A DNA stretch of 64,000 nt from Argopecten irradians (GCF_041381155.1 NC_091138.1:33907604-33971603); one strand, 5' to 3'. Positions 10,791 through 25,100 are shown, counted from the stretch's first letter. Made by a program: numbers and translations. Notes: a model not told the origin generated them from the sequence alone.

Positions 10791-13700
10791 CCATATACAT
10801 TTAGACAGTCTTTGTATCTAATGTAAAGCTAATCCGATGTCTTAACATTGGCCATCATCTACTTACATCCTTGGGTGTCGTTTTCATACTTGGACATAGG
10901 GCTATAAGCTTTGTTAAACCACATGACCTTGACCTCCATTCAAGGTTACATATTGGCAAATATTGGTAAGCAACTTCTTCTCAGAATGTAGTAGGTTCTG
11001 CAGGCATTGAAGAAGAATGTGGGCGGAGTTTGGCGATCGGTCAATTAATTTGTAACCAACTTTTAATGCTTGCATGAAGGACTATTTAAATGCTATTTTA
11101 TTACACATGACCTTGACCTATATTCAAGGGTACAGGTTTCATATAAGATAAAATTAGTTGTCAAATTCTTCTCAGAAAACAAGAGGTTTAGCATGCTTGG
11201 ATGAATAACTAACAAAAAGGCCAGAAAAAACAGCAACTAGGTAAATGGATGACATTGATGTTCATTTATGGTTACAGGGGTCAAATGGAATTCAATCTTC
11301 AATTTACTTCATGATAACAAAGAGACCCATAGATCCTATACAAAACCCATTGCATATTTGGATTACTAGTAAGGGTATTCTTGTTTGCGCAAATGGATGA
11401 CCTTAGATGACCTTGGATGACCTTTATTCTGCAACTGTTTGTTGGAAACTAATTTGCATACAAAAGGTGAGCTTGAAAGTCGCAGATCACTAGACATGAT
11501 TATTAACTCATGTGTTGTCGGTCCAATCCTACAGGAGAAATTTTGTTGCTTCTGACGTTTTTCCTCTGAGATTTCCTGCTTCTCATCAGAACCTGGCAAG
11601 TCCTATATAGATTTAGAGATTTATCTGTTACTCATTAAAAGAAACAATTAAACCAAACAATATATAGAGTCATGTAAAGTTAGTTCCTAAGTTTCAAAAT
11701 CATGTCATTTTTTTTAAATGGTTTACATGACATACATGACATGACATGTACATGTACATGACACAAACCAAGTCTCTTTTTGTCGAAATCAAAGTATGTC
11801 ACGTTTTTTGTCTGTTGATACACAATCAAAGCTGAATTTTTCAAATAACAGTTTTTTTATTTTATAAAATATTGACAATATAAAACAAACAAAAATCAAC
11901 ACTGTACAAATCAGTTTGTCAACAAAACAATTTTAAATGTACATTTTCCAAGGTACTTAAAGAATTTATGTCTCAAATTTCGACAACCCTTATTGTCCAC
12001 TATACATGTTTTTACAATCTCACTTTATCTCGGATACATGCAAATTTACATACACCATTTCTCATTCACACTTCAGACATTTTTTTTTATTAAGTTTCAT
12101 TCCTTATTATCTGTAATTCTATTACTTCAGATACTCTTCTCTAAAACGTCCATTTTAACAAGACTAATTCTGCAAAATTTATCCTAAAATAAGCCTTGCA
12201 GAGACAATGCATAATGTTGGGATGAGCTCAATGAAATGTTTAAAAATGAAAGAAATTTTGGCAATTTATGAATTGCTGAAAACATGGAGGACAAGCTCCG
12301 AGTACCAAAATTAACCAATTGTCATGTACAAGCTTATTTCAGGATAAATTCAGTCATAAAATCAACATGCAATATCATAGCTGTCAAATCAACATGCAAA
12401 ACCATTCCATTTACATTCTCTTTTAATAACTATTGCAATATAATGATATTCTATAATGAAAACAGCAATGCAAATCAAAGCTTTCTTCTTGTGAGACAAT
12501 TGTAAATGAATGCTGTGATTTAAACAATGATACATTATTAGACAATCAAATTAAGGTGTATATTTAAAGATGTATATGTATATTTAGCGATGTCTTTTGA
12601 AGCTAATAAATTTTGCAGATCACCAAAGAATCAACTTAGACTGCTGTACCTAGTAACCATTGCCAATGGCAAATTTTGTCCTTTAAAGTTGAATGCTTTT
12701 AATTTTTGAATACCATTTCTGGACTAAATAAGCATTAAGACAACTAACTAACTGACTGTTGATCTTTTATTGGACAATTGGAATTGCAATTGGAAATAAA
12801 GTGCATCCAGATTTTTGACAATTTCAAAACTAAATTCGTTATTAGTCAGAATTTGAAGAAACAATATAATATTAAATTGTGTAACCTTTCACCCCGAAAG
12901 ATGAACCTGGTTGAGAAAGATCAAAAGATAAATATATTCCAAAAGACCTCTTACTGTGTCCCCTTAATACATGTATCTGTTTCTCAGTTTCATCTTACAC
13001 TGCAAAGTAACCATAAAACTAATATCAAATTAATGCTGATTAACTGCTTAAAGCAAAATACCCGTATAAATTAACATTAATCTATGTACTTATGTACTAC
13101 TTGGAATGCATTGTTTATCATATGACTAGTTTATTTAATTTACAATCTTCAATTATATATACATGTAATAAGAAGTTATCGTTGAAGATTTTTTTTCATA
13201 ATTCAATAATAAATGCATCCTCGCATTCCTATCTTCCAACCCCCCAAAAAAAGAAATCAATTAAAATAAAAAGAAAAATGTGCCATTTATTGAATATTCA
13301 AACAAAACTTCTTGGCAAAACCCTTAGCTGAATAAATATGTATTATTAGAAAAAAAAAATTAATAATAAAAAAATTCTTTAAACATTTTCTTGGACATTC
13401 CCATAGTGCTCTATGCTATTTTATTGTTATTCAGGGCTGTAATCTTTTACAGCATGGTACGTCCCTAAATTTTATATGTAATTAATCTGTACATGTATGT
13501 CATCTTTACATTTATTATCGACAAACTTGCATCAAACAGATTTTGTCACAATTGAATAACAAAAACTTCAATATGTTCTATGTATAAATGTACAATGAAC
13601 CCATTTCGACTGAATACCACAGTGTTCAGTTTAGACAGGTTTTCCATTCATAAACATTCCTGTACAAATATAACTTAGTTGTCTGTATTATAGAGGAATT

Positions 13701-14084
13701 CCGTTTACACAGGGTTCAGTTAGTTGAATATAGTACATGATACAATAATAACAGACTGTTTCCTGAATTACAAAAAGGATTTAGTTATTCCATATAACGG
13801 AATTTTGTCAATACATCTATATGCCATTACAGTATATATGGTATGTATAAATATGGATTTTCATTTTTTCATATTCAAACTGAAAATTAACTATAAAAAA
13901 AAAATTAAAAAAAATTTAAGATGTCATATCACTGATTGAGATGGCCTCGACCAGAAAAAAATGCAAATATAAAAATAAATTAAGCTGTACAACAGCTGTG
14001 ATTTCCTAAAATGGCAGGAAAGCATAGCAAATGATAATGCTGAGGTCTAGTATGCAATGTGATAGGACATAACCTTATTTGATT
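10791..14084 (-). other. Intergenic repeats, then probable long AT-rich 3' UTR of SPSB3
   Basis: 10900-11300 holds dispersed-repeat fragments with TGACCTTGACCT and ATTCAAGGT motifs. From about 11700 to the SPSB3 stop the sequence is very AT-rich, lacks exons and has many AATAAA-like signals on the minus strand, as expected of a long animal 3' UTR. The exact polyadenylation site cannot be chosen. Confidence 0.4.
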
Positions 14085-17000
14085 TCAAAACTCCTTGATG
14101 TAAGTTTTCATTCTCTTTGGCAATGGAAGATTATCCACCTCATCCTCGGAGCTGCATCGAAGACTGTTTTTGATGGCCTGAAAGCACTTCTCCTGCAGAG
14201 ATAGATAACGGCATGACCTTCTGCCGAGACCAAGTTCAGTCTCGGTTGCGGTGGAGCTTACCATTGGATACAAAGGCATGCTCAGATTGTTCAGACCAGT
14301 GAATGCTACACCAAGTTCATGGCCATCCTGATAGTAGGTCAATGTCCCTTTATAAAGATTCAACAGGCAGCCAATGACTGCTCGGTGGAACACAGGGGCG
14401 CAGAACTCGTGGCACAGGCCATCGTGCCACAAATCTCCTCGGTAGGATAGGCCCCAACTCTCACTGTCAATACCTGGTAATTACAAAATATATGTTACTA
14501 GATGGTATCTAAGGACAGCAATTTACGTAGAGTTTTTAAGGGGAGTCCAGGACACAATTTCTGTGAATCATTGTAAGGAATGTTGCTGATTTTGCTTGGA
14601 GATTGTTATTACATTTTGAATTGATGAAGCATAAACATACTGCTTATGTCAACATTTGAATTAATCTATTAATTCAGTCCAACTGTCAATCTGTCTAGGT
14701 CCGCGATTAAAATCATGTGACTTTAATTGAAAGGAAACATTTAGAATCTTAAAAGGACACAACACCCCTGTACATCCCTCTCTAAATAAGAATACTGATA
14801 CCAACTACTGAACAGTAAAACAGGAAACATCAGAATTAAACTACTTTAAAATTTTATCCAGCTAAAAGGTCAAAGGGGTATTATGGCATTCTTATAAATC
14901 AATGAACTGTTATAATATATACCATAGTACACAGTTATAATTGCTTGATTGATTTATTAATAAACATTTTTGTGATAACTATGATACTTGTGTATTGCTG
15001 GCGCCTGAAGATTTCACTTACCAAGTAGATCTACGTATCTGTAGTTGTCTGTGTGCAGGATAGCTTTCTCTGTCCCCACACCGATCATGACTGAGGTCCC
15101 ATTAGGGGGCTCTAGGAATGTCACCTCCCAATAATGTTCCCCATCGGTAAACCCTTTGGTACCCCTCACACCTGAAATGAAGAATTTTCACACTAATTTT
15201 TTTGTCAAATTTCATTTCTCTCTGAATTAGTAACACACTTTTCACCCCAAAGTTTAAGCTATGAGCTTTCAATTTTCAATCTTCATGCCACACTAGGGCT
15301 GCGGAGACACTGTCCCTATCAAATAAAAAGTTGTGTAGTATGCCTATTAAACTGGTATAAATAAACCAAATCACAAAATTTGCTCAAGATTTGGCAGCAA
15401 CAAAGTTATTTCTTACTTATATGAATGCCAAAATGATTTTTAGAAAAAAAAGATTGACTTAGCAATGGTTTATAGACAAGAAGTTTTCAAAATTGATTTT
15501 CAATTCTATGGTATTTTTCTTCTTTTTTTTTCTCTCTCCATATGCATAATCTTTCCCATTTGGTTAATTATTTATCTTCAAAAAAAAAGGAACATCATTA
15601 ATATCAAAACATAATACAAGTCTGTGTGCCATAGGAAAGTGCATTTCTGCATTCCATTCAATGTGCACTAAAATGGAAAGAAATAGGATTGTTAAATAAA
15701 CACAGTACATAATGCAAAACATCAACATATATACGTATACTCATCCTTTAGTTATTAAACATTACCTCCAAACTACACAATCTAATTATTGTATAATATG
15801 TTCCAAAGTTACTGATCGGGAATTCGAAGTCTCTCATGGTTGTCTCCCTTTTTGATCATTCACCTGTAATACAAACCATTGCAAGTACTAAGGAAACAGT
15901 GCTTCCGGCCACTAGGCATGCCGGGTGGAAAACAGTTAACGAGCAGTGCCCATCAGCTATTCAAACAATAACACAAAATTTAAACAAATGTATGTAACAA
16001 TTCGAAACAAGGTTTCGTGGGGCTTTTAAAGTTACTTTGTCCCTGTACATTATATATGCAAAGTTTTTGGAGTAATGAATAGTAATTTTAATTAACTTTT
16101 TGACTTTATGATCATTAATCATACACATTTGTATATTAAAAGTACTGCGTACTTTAATTTTTTGTTCTTGTCTCCTCTCGTAATTTCATATTTTTTTTAT
16201 TGGACAGTTTTCTTTTCCTATCTAGTTTAATTCGATAAAACATTTATGAATCCAAGTGAATGCCATTTAAAAAAAATATTTTTCAATGTACTTGTAACGT
16301 CTTGGTAAGCTTTCCTAATCTCATTGGTTCAATATGTATTTCTTATCTTTAATATTTCACAATTACTTTCATTATTAAAAGAGAAAATATTAATATTGAA
16401 TACATTAAACACTTAAGCTACTTTGATTAATAAGTTCTTTTTTATTTAATTTTTATATCTATTTCTCTCAATATGTTATCAGGCAAATTTAAACTATGGA
16501 ATTGAATTGAATTTTTTAATTGGTTTACAAACTAAATACGATAAAGGTAAAATTACATCACATGTAATTCATTTTAGATTGTTTTGTGAATATTAATATA
16601 TTTTATCCCTCATTAAAATAATAAATAATGTCTATGATATTTTTTACTAATCATAGTATGAATTTGATTTATTGGATTTCTTTCAGATTCTTACTGGTAA
16701 AATTAAATCAAGCATAATTAATATTTTTAAGTATAAAAGTTAAAGTCCTAAATCTAAAAGGCTATAAAATACAAAAATTGCGAAGTGTTAGATTATATCC
16801 ATTTTGACACCAATCAAGACATGGAAACTAAAATGCAAAAATCAAACATACAAAATAAATACAAATATAAAATTTGTGGATTCATAAACTAAAAAATATT
16901 AATTAACCTGCAGTGCCTGTGCTATTGTAGACTGGGTCAATATGGAAGTAAGCATTTTCCAGATCTGGGGAGAGTTTCACTTCAGGGGATTTGTTGAACT

Positions 17001-17619
17001 GATCCCATACCCAATTCTCTGTATTATGCTCAGCAACAATTCCAGTCTGGTGCAGAAAGTAGTTGTCATTCAATTGATCTGTAAAAACAAAAAGAATGAC
17101 ATAACTTACAACTCTATATTTTCATTATCATTCATTGTGAATATGAAAAGTTATAACAGTATCCATTTTGACATGAACTCATATTTTTGATGTTTAATAT
17201 TTTTATAAAAATCGTACTATATATGTGTAATAGGAGAGGAGAAAATGTAGCAGACAGACCGGGATTTCAACACACGGGACCCTCTAAACATTAGCCGAGT
17301 GCTCTGCCGGAGCTACAAAGTTAATGATGATCGACCAAGTCCAATCCTGCTACACTCCTCCCTCCTTTCTCAAAGTCTTCGCCCTCGAAGGCATACAAGA
17401 CCCTTGCAAATACTACCACTGTTGGTTATTTAATTAGTTGGGCGCCAATTCTGACGTAACAAGAGAGAAGAAAATGTAGCAGCCAGACCGGGATTCGAAT
17501 CCAGGACCCTCTGAACACCAGTAGAGTGCTCTACCGACTGAGCTACCTGGTCACCAATGACAACCCAGTCCAGTCCTGCTATACACATGCTATAGTTTTA
17601 ATGAAGAACTCTTACCCAT
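14085..17619 (-). CDS. SPSB3: SPRY domain and SOCS box protein 3
   Basis: Substrate receptor of an elongin B/C-cullin-RING ubiquitin ligase. Four coding exons: 17616-17619 (only ATG G), 16908-17078, 15022-15171 and 14085-14473; the total of 714 nt gives 237 residues with all phases consistent. The SPRY/B30.2 domain covers about residues 12-190: ENWVWDQFNK, VRGTKGFTDGEHYWEV, SVMIGVGTEKA, ESWGLSYRGDLWHDG. The C-terminal SOCS box shows a BC box SLQEKCFQAI (200-209) for elongin C and a Cul5-type LPLP (224-227). Vertebrate SPSB3 has about 100 more N-terminal residues; here upstream frames are closed by stops, so the short form is complete. It is divergent from PICK1. Confidence 0.92.
14474..16907 (-). 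other. SPSB3 introns 2 and 3
   Basis: Apart from the exon at 15022-15171 this is AT-rich intron sequence. No RNA gene, mobile element with intact ends or further exon was recognised. Confidence 0.6.
17232..17590 (-). mobile_element. Two tandem tRNA-derived SINE copies
   Basis: On the minus strand a tRNA-like unit has an A-box region (TAGCTCAGTCGGTAGAGCA) and a B box (GGATTCGAATCCC) at about 17475-17555. A more diverged copy sits at about 17240-17330, with the shared lead-in gaaaatgtagcag about 230 bp apart. A short hairpin, cttcgccctcgaag, lies at 17377-17390. The anticodon arm does not fold with a 7-base loop and the acceptor stem does not pair, so this is SINE material in SPSB3 intron 1 rather than a tRNA gene. 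Confidence 0.65.
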
Positions 17620-18690
17620 TAAATATCTTCAATATATTGTTGGTCTTGCTATTTGTTTGGTAGATAATAAATCTTCTGTTCTCTTGAAGGATGCAACAAG
17701 TTTTCTGTAAAGAAATAAAACACATTCATAATATGAATTATAGCTGGAACCAGCTAACTATCCCGTACAGTGTCTAAGGAGAGGAAATAGGTAACGGGTA
17801 ACAGGAATCAAGGTTTTATTTCTAGTTAACAAATTAGACCTATTTATGACAATCCAACTGCCATATTCTAACTTGTACATATGTATATACTTTGGGGAGT
17901 AATATGAAATTAAATATTTATTTTGCTATCTAGATGTGACATTTTATCTTTTCATTGACAATGATGTATTCATGTATGTGTTAGAAACTTCTATTTATAA
18001 TTCATTTGCTAACATGTTTTTTAGGTCACTGACATGCAATATGGGCTGTTGTTTACATGTTCTTTTCAGGGTCACTACATGCGGGTCACTGACCGAGAAA
18101 TCATTCGCCTGTATGCGACCTTGTATTAAAATGTTTTAACATTCAACTATTCATATTTGAAAATCCATGTTCTGTGGTCAGTGACATGTCCTTAAAATGA
18201 CCAGAGACAGAACTCACGATACAATACACGTGACTAGGACAGAAATCTTATTACGGTGGCTCAAACCAGTTCGGGTCGGTTTGATGTGCTAGACAAGAAC
18301 AAAACCGCGGGCCAAACCTACGTGTACAGGCCCATGAAACACAACAGATAGCCTCAACAGCATTATTGAAGCCTATATTTTATTAATACAATATACAGAC
18401 AACACTAATACCGTTAAAAGTCATCGATGCGATATTTATCTGATGATTAACAACATCAATATTCATTTGTTTACAATCGATAAGTTTTGGAACCAAGCCA
18501 ATATTTTAATTTTTCGTGTTTTGGAGTGACAGATATTCAAAATTCCTTATTTCATTACCAAATATGAATAAAATCAACTTGAATGAATGAATTACTTAAA
18601 ATTACGACAGATTTCTGAAAACTCACCTCAACGTCTTCAATGCCCGCTGCTATCTGTAATGGCTACGTGTTTACTGTCTCGGATTTGCGT
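17616..18690 (-). other. SPSB3: SPSB3 5' UTR exons
   Basis: Exon 2 (17616-17704) has acceptor TTTCTTTACAG and donor GG|GTAAGAG. Its last four bases are ATGG, supplying the start codon. An upstream non-coding exon ends at 18627 with donor GAG|GTGAGTTTT; its 5' end, probably near 18660-18700, is not defined. The intervening intron (17705-18626) shows nothing else recognisable. Confidence 0.6.
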
Positions 18691-19162
18691 GTTTACGTTA
18701 TGATATGCAATGTGACCTTGCGTGAATGACTGTTCCATTAAATGCCGAGATTGTTAATACCAGTTACACTTTGCTTTTACTTTATGTAAATATGATTGTT
18801 AAGTATCTTTCTGATTGTTTTATTCTTCTAAATCATTGATTTACAAAATCGGGAACCCCCTAAGATTTTTAGTATGATATTTTTTATAACTAAATCGCAA
18901 AATACAAATGCCAAAACGGGAGTGAGTAAACTAACTGGAGTAAACAGACGATTTTGATTGGTTGAAAACGACACACCCCACAATCCTTTCGGTCCCTTTC
19001 AAAAGAAAGATGGACTAATCCAACACAACACCCATTCATAAGTTGGGTTCGCCTATACACACATATTTGCGCATGTGTCAAATTTGTGTTGTTTCCGGTA
19101 ATAAGAAAACAGTTTTCGATAAGCCAAAAACATCATTTGGCCGTAGAATACAGACCAAAAAT
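18691..19162. promoter_or_regulatory. Divergent promoter region between SPSB3 and PICK1
   Basis: The roughly 0.5 kb between the first SPSB3 exon (minus) and PICK1 first exon 1a (plus) must hold the promoters of both. No TATA box stands out. The head-to-head layout suggests shared control; this is inferred from gene positions only. Confidence 0.5.
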
Positions 19163-22100
19163 ATGTATTATGACCAGGGTGGAATGGAGTACGAGATGGA
19201 AGAAGATAAACTGTACGTTTAGATAACTTAAGTGTGTTAATTAATCTAGTATGATGCCATATTTTGTTACGATCTGCAGTGTTGCAGCTGCTGGGGACGA
19301 AATGGCTGTAATGAAATATTACGGAGAAAAGTGCACTTCATGTCATCGTATTAGAACACGTATCGTATTATTTGAAAAAAAACCAACATGTATCCCTTTG
19401 TCGAAGAAACCGTTTAACTAATTAACCATATGTATACACTACTACTACCAAACCATACAATGCGCTCACAATAAAATCATCGATGCATAACGATCTGACC
19501 ACGTGACATAAATGTCAACATTTTTAACGGCGAGGTTAGTAAAGTGTGACGTGGCCAGTGTCACATCTGCTGAAAGTCAATGTACACTGCAGTATATTTG
19601 TTTTCAGATAATGGCATCGCATGGATGGATTGTGCTTTTGCAACCACTATCCATGACTTGTCACCTGCAGCTGTTGCAGAAACTAAATTTTGAATAACAA
19701 ACACTAAGCTAATTTGTCAGAGAAGGGACATCAGTATATATGTTGCAAGTGAAGTGACATTTAAAAGGAAATCACTTACATATGTATCATGAGTGACTCC
19801 AAAGATTATGAATATGATTTAATTCCTACTTTTGATCCGGATGAATATGACTCTGATGAAGGTCAATTTCAAATGTTTTATGAGGAAGATCGCATGTGAG
19901 TTTTGTTAAAATATAGTTTTCTTGTATAAAAGAAAAGGGATGATGTGGCTTGTACATAATGATTAATGGTAACTGTCAACGTCACTCAGTTGTTGACAGA
20001 TGCTTTTAATTTTCTTCAATTGTTCATAAAGTCGGAGGCCTGTCACAGTGTTTGGTTCCTGGTCTGGGAACTTGACAGATATGTGCATTCTCTATCTCTC
20101 TCTCTCTCTATCTCTCTCTCTCTCTCTCTCTTAAATATGTAGAACTTGTAGTTACAACATTATTATACTTATGATATAAATCGCAATAGATTGATATCAT
20201 AGATTATCTAAATGTGTTGAATTGATAATTTATGAAAATGCAAGAACAACTAAATGGTATTTATTTTTGGTTAAAATACATGTATAAAATGATCTATAGA
20301 ATAGATCTAGATTATGCAATTTTGTTTATGTATATGACTATATGGGATTGTAAAAATTCTGACTTTTGAGTTAAGGAACTAGTGACGTACATTATGTACT
20401 AAGAGATCTAGACAACACTGTTCATTAGATGCTTAATCTTTACTAGATATTGACTTGTCACTTCTGATGTTTTTAGATAGGTGATAAACCAAGGCCTATT
20501 TTGTAGTGAATTATGGGCTAATATTTCCACATATTGGTGGCTAATATCAAGTTAAAATCACGTTTAAGATATAAAACGATTTTGATTGAGAATTAATGGA
20601 ATTTCAATTATATTTCATCATAATCACATATAAAAAATAATATAAAAAGGATACCATTTTGAAAATATTGAGTACCAGCTGGTATTAATAAAGAAGTTAA
20701 TGACTGAAAGTCAATTTCCAATACATTGAAATTGTGCAATACATTTGTGTCCTTCAGAGTACAACAAACTTGGCTTGGTTAAGAATGACATTAAAAGTTA
20801 ACAATAAGAGATGAGAGAGTAATTTTGTCGACGTGGATGCCATACATTATCATATGGTTGTTTTGTATGGGTAGCAATTTACAATGTACTACATCCTCAG
20901 TTTACAGTGTATGTTTTAGATAAATCAGAACTTCACATGTAGGTATGATAGAAATAAACTATTCCATTGTAGATGCATACTGATCAGATATTTCTTATTA
21001 TGAATATTGTACCTCATTTAATAGACAATGTACATGTATTTCATAATCATGATCCATGAAGACCACAGTTACAGTATTGAAAATGCAATGACTGTTGATA
21101 TAATTATATATGTAAATATTAAAGGCCCACTACCTTTCCGAAACGGCTTTTAATTTTTAAAATGGGAATGTAAAAAAAGATCGATAATTTTGTAGAGTCC
21201 TAAAAATTATTAACTTACCGTTAATACTACATTTATCATCACCTTCTGAACGATTTGATTAAAATAAATAAAATGTTTATTTTCGTAACGCGGGTCGTAT
21301 TATGTGTCCCGCCGTCGTCCTAAATACCGCGCGGTAGTTGAATATCACTGCGCCAGATGGCAAAACAGCGAATTGACTCTCCACTGTTTTCATATATTAA
21401 GCAGGCAATCTTGCATATGTTTGGTGTCGTAACCTTATTTTAGATCATCGGTATGCATTTTCTGGTGTTATTAATGTTTTTAAGAAACCTTTATATTTTG
21501 CTCCGGAAAGGTAATGGGCCTTTAAGTAATACACAGGTAAATTTCCTTTAAAATAATACTACTCATTGAGTTCTGTATGGATTCTAACCAAATTTGCCCA
21601 GAAACATCCTTTGGGGAAAAGGAACAAAGGTTGTATAAATTTTGGCTTTGACCTCCCCTGGGGGCAGGAGGGGCGGGGCCCAATAGGGGAAATAGAGGTA
21701 AATCCTTTAAATGGCTACTAGTCAAAGAGTTTTGCATGAATTCTAACCAAATTTGCCCAGAAACCTCCTGTAGGGAAGGGAAACAAAGTTTGTATAAGTT
21801 TTGGCTCTGACCCCCTAGGAGCAGAAAGGGCGGGCCCAATAGGGGAAATAAAGGTGAATCCTTTAAATCGCTACTAGTCATAGAGTTCTGCATGGAATGT
21901 AACCAAATTTGGCCAGAAACATCCTTGTTGGAAGGGGAACAGACTTTGTATAAATTTTGGATCAGACCCCCTGGGGGCAGGAGGGGCGGGGCCCAATAGG
22001 CGAAATAGAGGTTAATTCTTTAATTGCTTCTAGTCATAGAGTTTTTCATGGATTGTGACCAAATTTGGCCAGAAACATCCTTTGGGGAAGGTGAACAAAG

Positions 22101-25100
22101 TTTGTATAAATTTTGGTTCTGACCCCTGGGAGCAGGAAGGGTGGGCCCAATAGGGAAATAGAGGTAAATCCTTTAAATTGCTACTAGTTATAGATTTCTG
22201 CAATGAACCTGTATTCATAACATAACTTGGCATTACAAACCAGATGAAACACATGTCATATCAATATTTCTATTTCATCAGATTGTTATGATTATTAAAC
22301 GGCTGGACTAATGAATAATTCATGAGAAAAAGAAATTAATTTTTATCACAAATTCAAATAATTGTTTGTTGTTTTTTTCCAGGGGCATGCGAGTAACATC
22401 TGGTAGTATAGTATTAAAAAAGGATGCCCAGAATCTCATCGGTATCAGTATTGGAGGTGGAGCTCCGTTATGTCCGTGCCTTTACGTTGTCCAGATATTC
22501 GATAACACACCTGCAGCCAAGGATGGTACACTGGCATCAGGAGACGAGATTACAGGCGTTAATGGCCAGTCAGCCAAGGGCAAGAGTAAAGTGGAGGTGG
22601 CCAAAATGATACAGTCTATATCGGTGAGTGGGTTGTAGTGTATCATAATAGGTACACATCTTCACGTGTCTATCCTCTATACTCAAGGTCCTGAGGGGTT
22701 ACTATCATTGTCGTTATATCCACCCCTGTATATATGGGTGAGTGGGTTGTAGTATATTATAATAGGTATACAACCACTAGGGCTGGGACGATACAGTGAT
22801 TGCACGATCCAATACATATTACGATACCTCACCTACGATCCGATACATATCACGATACTTTTTTTTTATATAATTGGTATTGTCAAAGCAATGAACTACT
22901 TCATAGGTGTGATTAAAAAAAAAACTACAACTAATTTTAATAGAGAGAGTTCTGTATTGTCACAGATTACTAATTCTTCTTTAGTCTTAAGTCTGTCCAC
23001 AGTGTCAGGACATAGAGCACTCCTGGTAGCAGTTACTATATGTCACTTGCAGCGCTTGCAGCAAAATCAAATCATCCCACTCGTCCGTATCGGCCATGCT
23101 TTTAAACATATTTCGCACTGATTATGTAATCTCATATTTGATTGGCTAACCATGTTTATATTCATCCCGAAACGACCAATCAAACGCTACCTAACACAGT
23201 GCTCGAATTCCTGGAAACGAGATTAACAACTACTTTCACTTTCAGAATTTCGATCTTTCATTGTTTGTTTACAGTTATTCTATTTGAAAAAAATTAGTTT
23301 AATGGATTTTGAAGTGACAGTATAGGATTGCTATTTGTTTTTTACAACAATATAATGGATCGATACCGTATCGTAATTTGCTTTGAACAACCACAGGTGA
23401 CCATCCTCTATATTCCAGGGGTCAATATCACTGTTTTTATATCCACCCCTGGAACACTGGTTTCACTCTCTGTAAACTGCATAGGAAGGTCTGTGATTGG
23501 TACCTTTTTTTCCAGAATTCTTTAAGTTTTGCTATGACATACCCCGTAGTCCATGGGTGGTTATATCAGTGATAGTAACCCCTGGAGTATTGAGGATGAC
23601 AGGTGACATGTCATCTGACTTATTACATAACTTTAAAATTTCAATGTCATTTTACAGTTATTTTAAAGTGATATTAAGTATAATAATGTGAAAATTTTTA
23701 AGTTTTTAATATATTTCATTTTTCAGGAACAAGTAACTATAAATTATAACAAATTACATGCAGATCCAAAGCAAGGAAAGTCTCTTGACATTGGTATGTA
23801 TCATGGGATATAAATTCCATTCATTTATATTTTCTCACAATTTCAATTTCATTTTAATGGATAGGGTTAGGATGAGCTTATGGTATACAATTTCTTTGGC
23901 TCTTGCTGTGCTAAGACTATTTGGTATTCACTTAAGCAAATAACTGTAAACATTTGAATACTTGACATACCTTAGGTTTCCAACATCTATCAGTATTTGT
24001 CATTATCACTTATGACTTCAAGAGCTAGATAAGCTACCGGTAGGTAATCTGCTAAATCAATATGAAATCATGTGTTTGACCTTTGACCCATCTGACCTAT
24101 GACCTGTGGCAGGGATGTGATTCTTGCTCTTTTCACAGGATTTCCTCTGATTGAACAATATTTATGAGAAACAAGTCATGTCAGATATGATAAAATGGCC
24201 TTTATAAGCACTAGTTGGAGGGTTTCCTCTTGTTAGTCGAGTTTTGTTTGGAAAATAATGACGTCACAATGGATACAAGGGAGGTTACTCTGTAATATGC
24301 AAAGATGGAAAACGGAATAAGACTGAAATTCAGATTGTTACATGCTAGTTTTCTGATGCATTGCTTTGTTTCAGTATTAAAAAAGGTAAAACATCGTGTT
24401 GTGGAGACTATGAACACTAACACAGCTGATGCACTGGGCCTGAGTAGAGCAATTCTATGTAATGGTAAGTCTTTATATAATTATTCTCGATTTCCAGGTG
24501 AAAAAAAAGATATCGTTTAATCCAGAAAATACGGTTTTAGTATATCTAAATATACAGTAAAACCCCTTTATATCGCCACCTTCTGTTTTCCTAGATTTTG
24601 GCGATATATCGAGTTTGGCGGTATATCGGATTTGTCGTTGAAATCTTAATTAGGCCTAAATATAGGTAGTCCCCTGTGCCGTACTGAAACAGACTTTCTA
24701 GTCAGTCTGTGTAGTGTACGGCCACTTCGTATTTTGTAATATGAACAGTTCCAAAATTAAAGTAATTTCGATAGTAGTCTTTCAATAAATATGTCAGCTT
24801 TATGTGTGTAAAATACGAAAACCGAACACGTTTGTGCTACCACGTATCGTGCCGTAGTTGCCTGCTAGTTGGGATTTTCTCGGTTACATGATATTTTTAT
24901 TACGGGAAATCCCGCCCGGAAACAAAGAATACAAGTTCTGAACAAGCGCAGTGCGGTCGTGACCTCACTTCCGCGCACATGTCTGCATAAACGGCACTCA
25001 GACGACGATTTGATCTTACTAATAAACGGCGGATTCTTCTGCACGTACGTTATATTTCTATCGCTCTTGAAATTGCTAGTTGCATTTTATGGTCTATAAA

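Noticed and set aside
17460-17560. A minus-strand tRNA gene
   Set aside because: The anticodon arm cannot form a 7-base loop and the acceptor ends do not pair. A second degenerate copy nearby shows it is SINE-derived.
21522-22254. Minus-strand ORFs with repeated LFPLLGPP and FPKGCFWPNL phrases
   Set aside because: Translations of the 157-bp dispersed tandem repeat; the same text appears in the other orientation at 51490.
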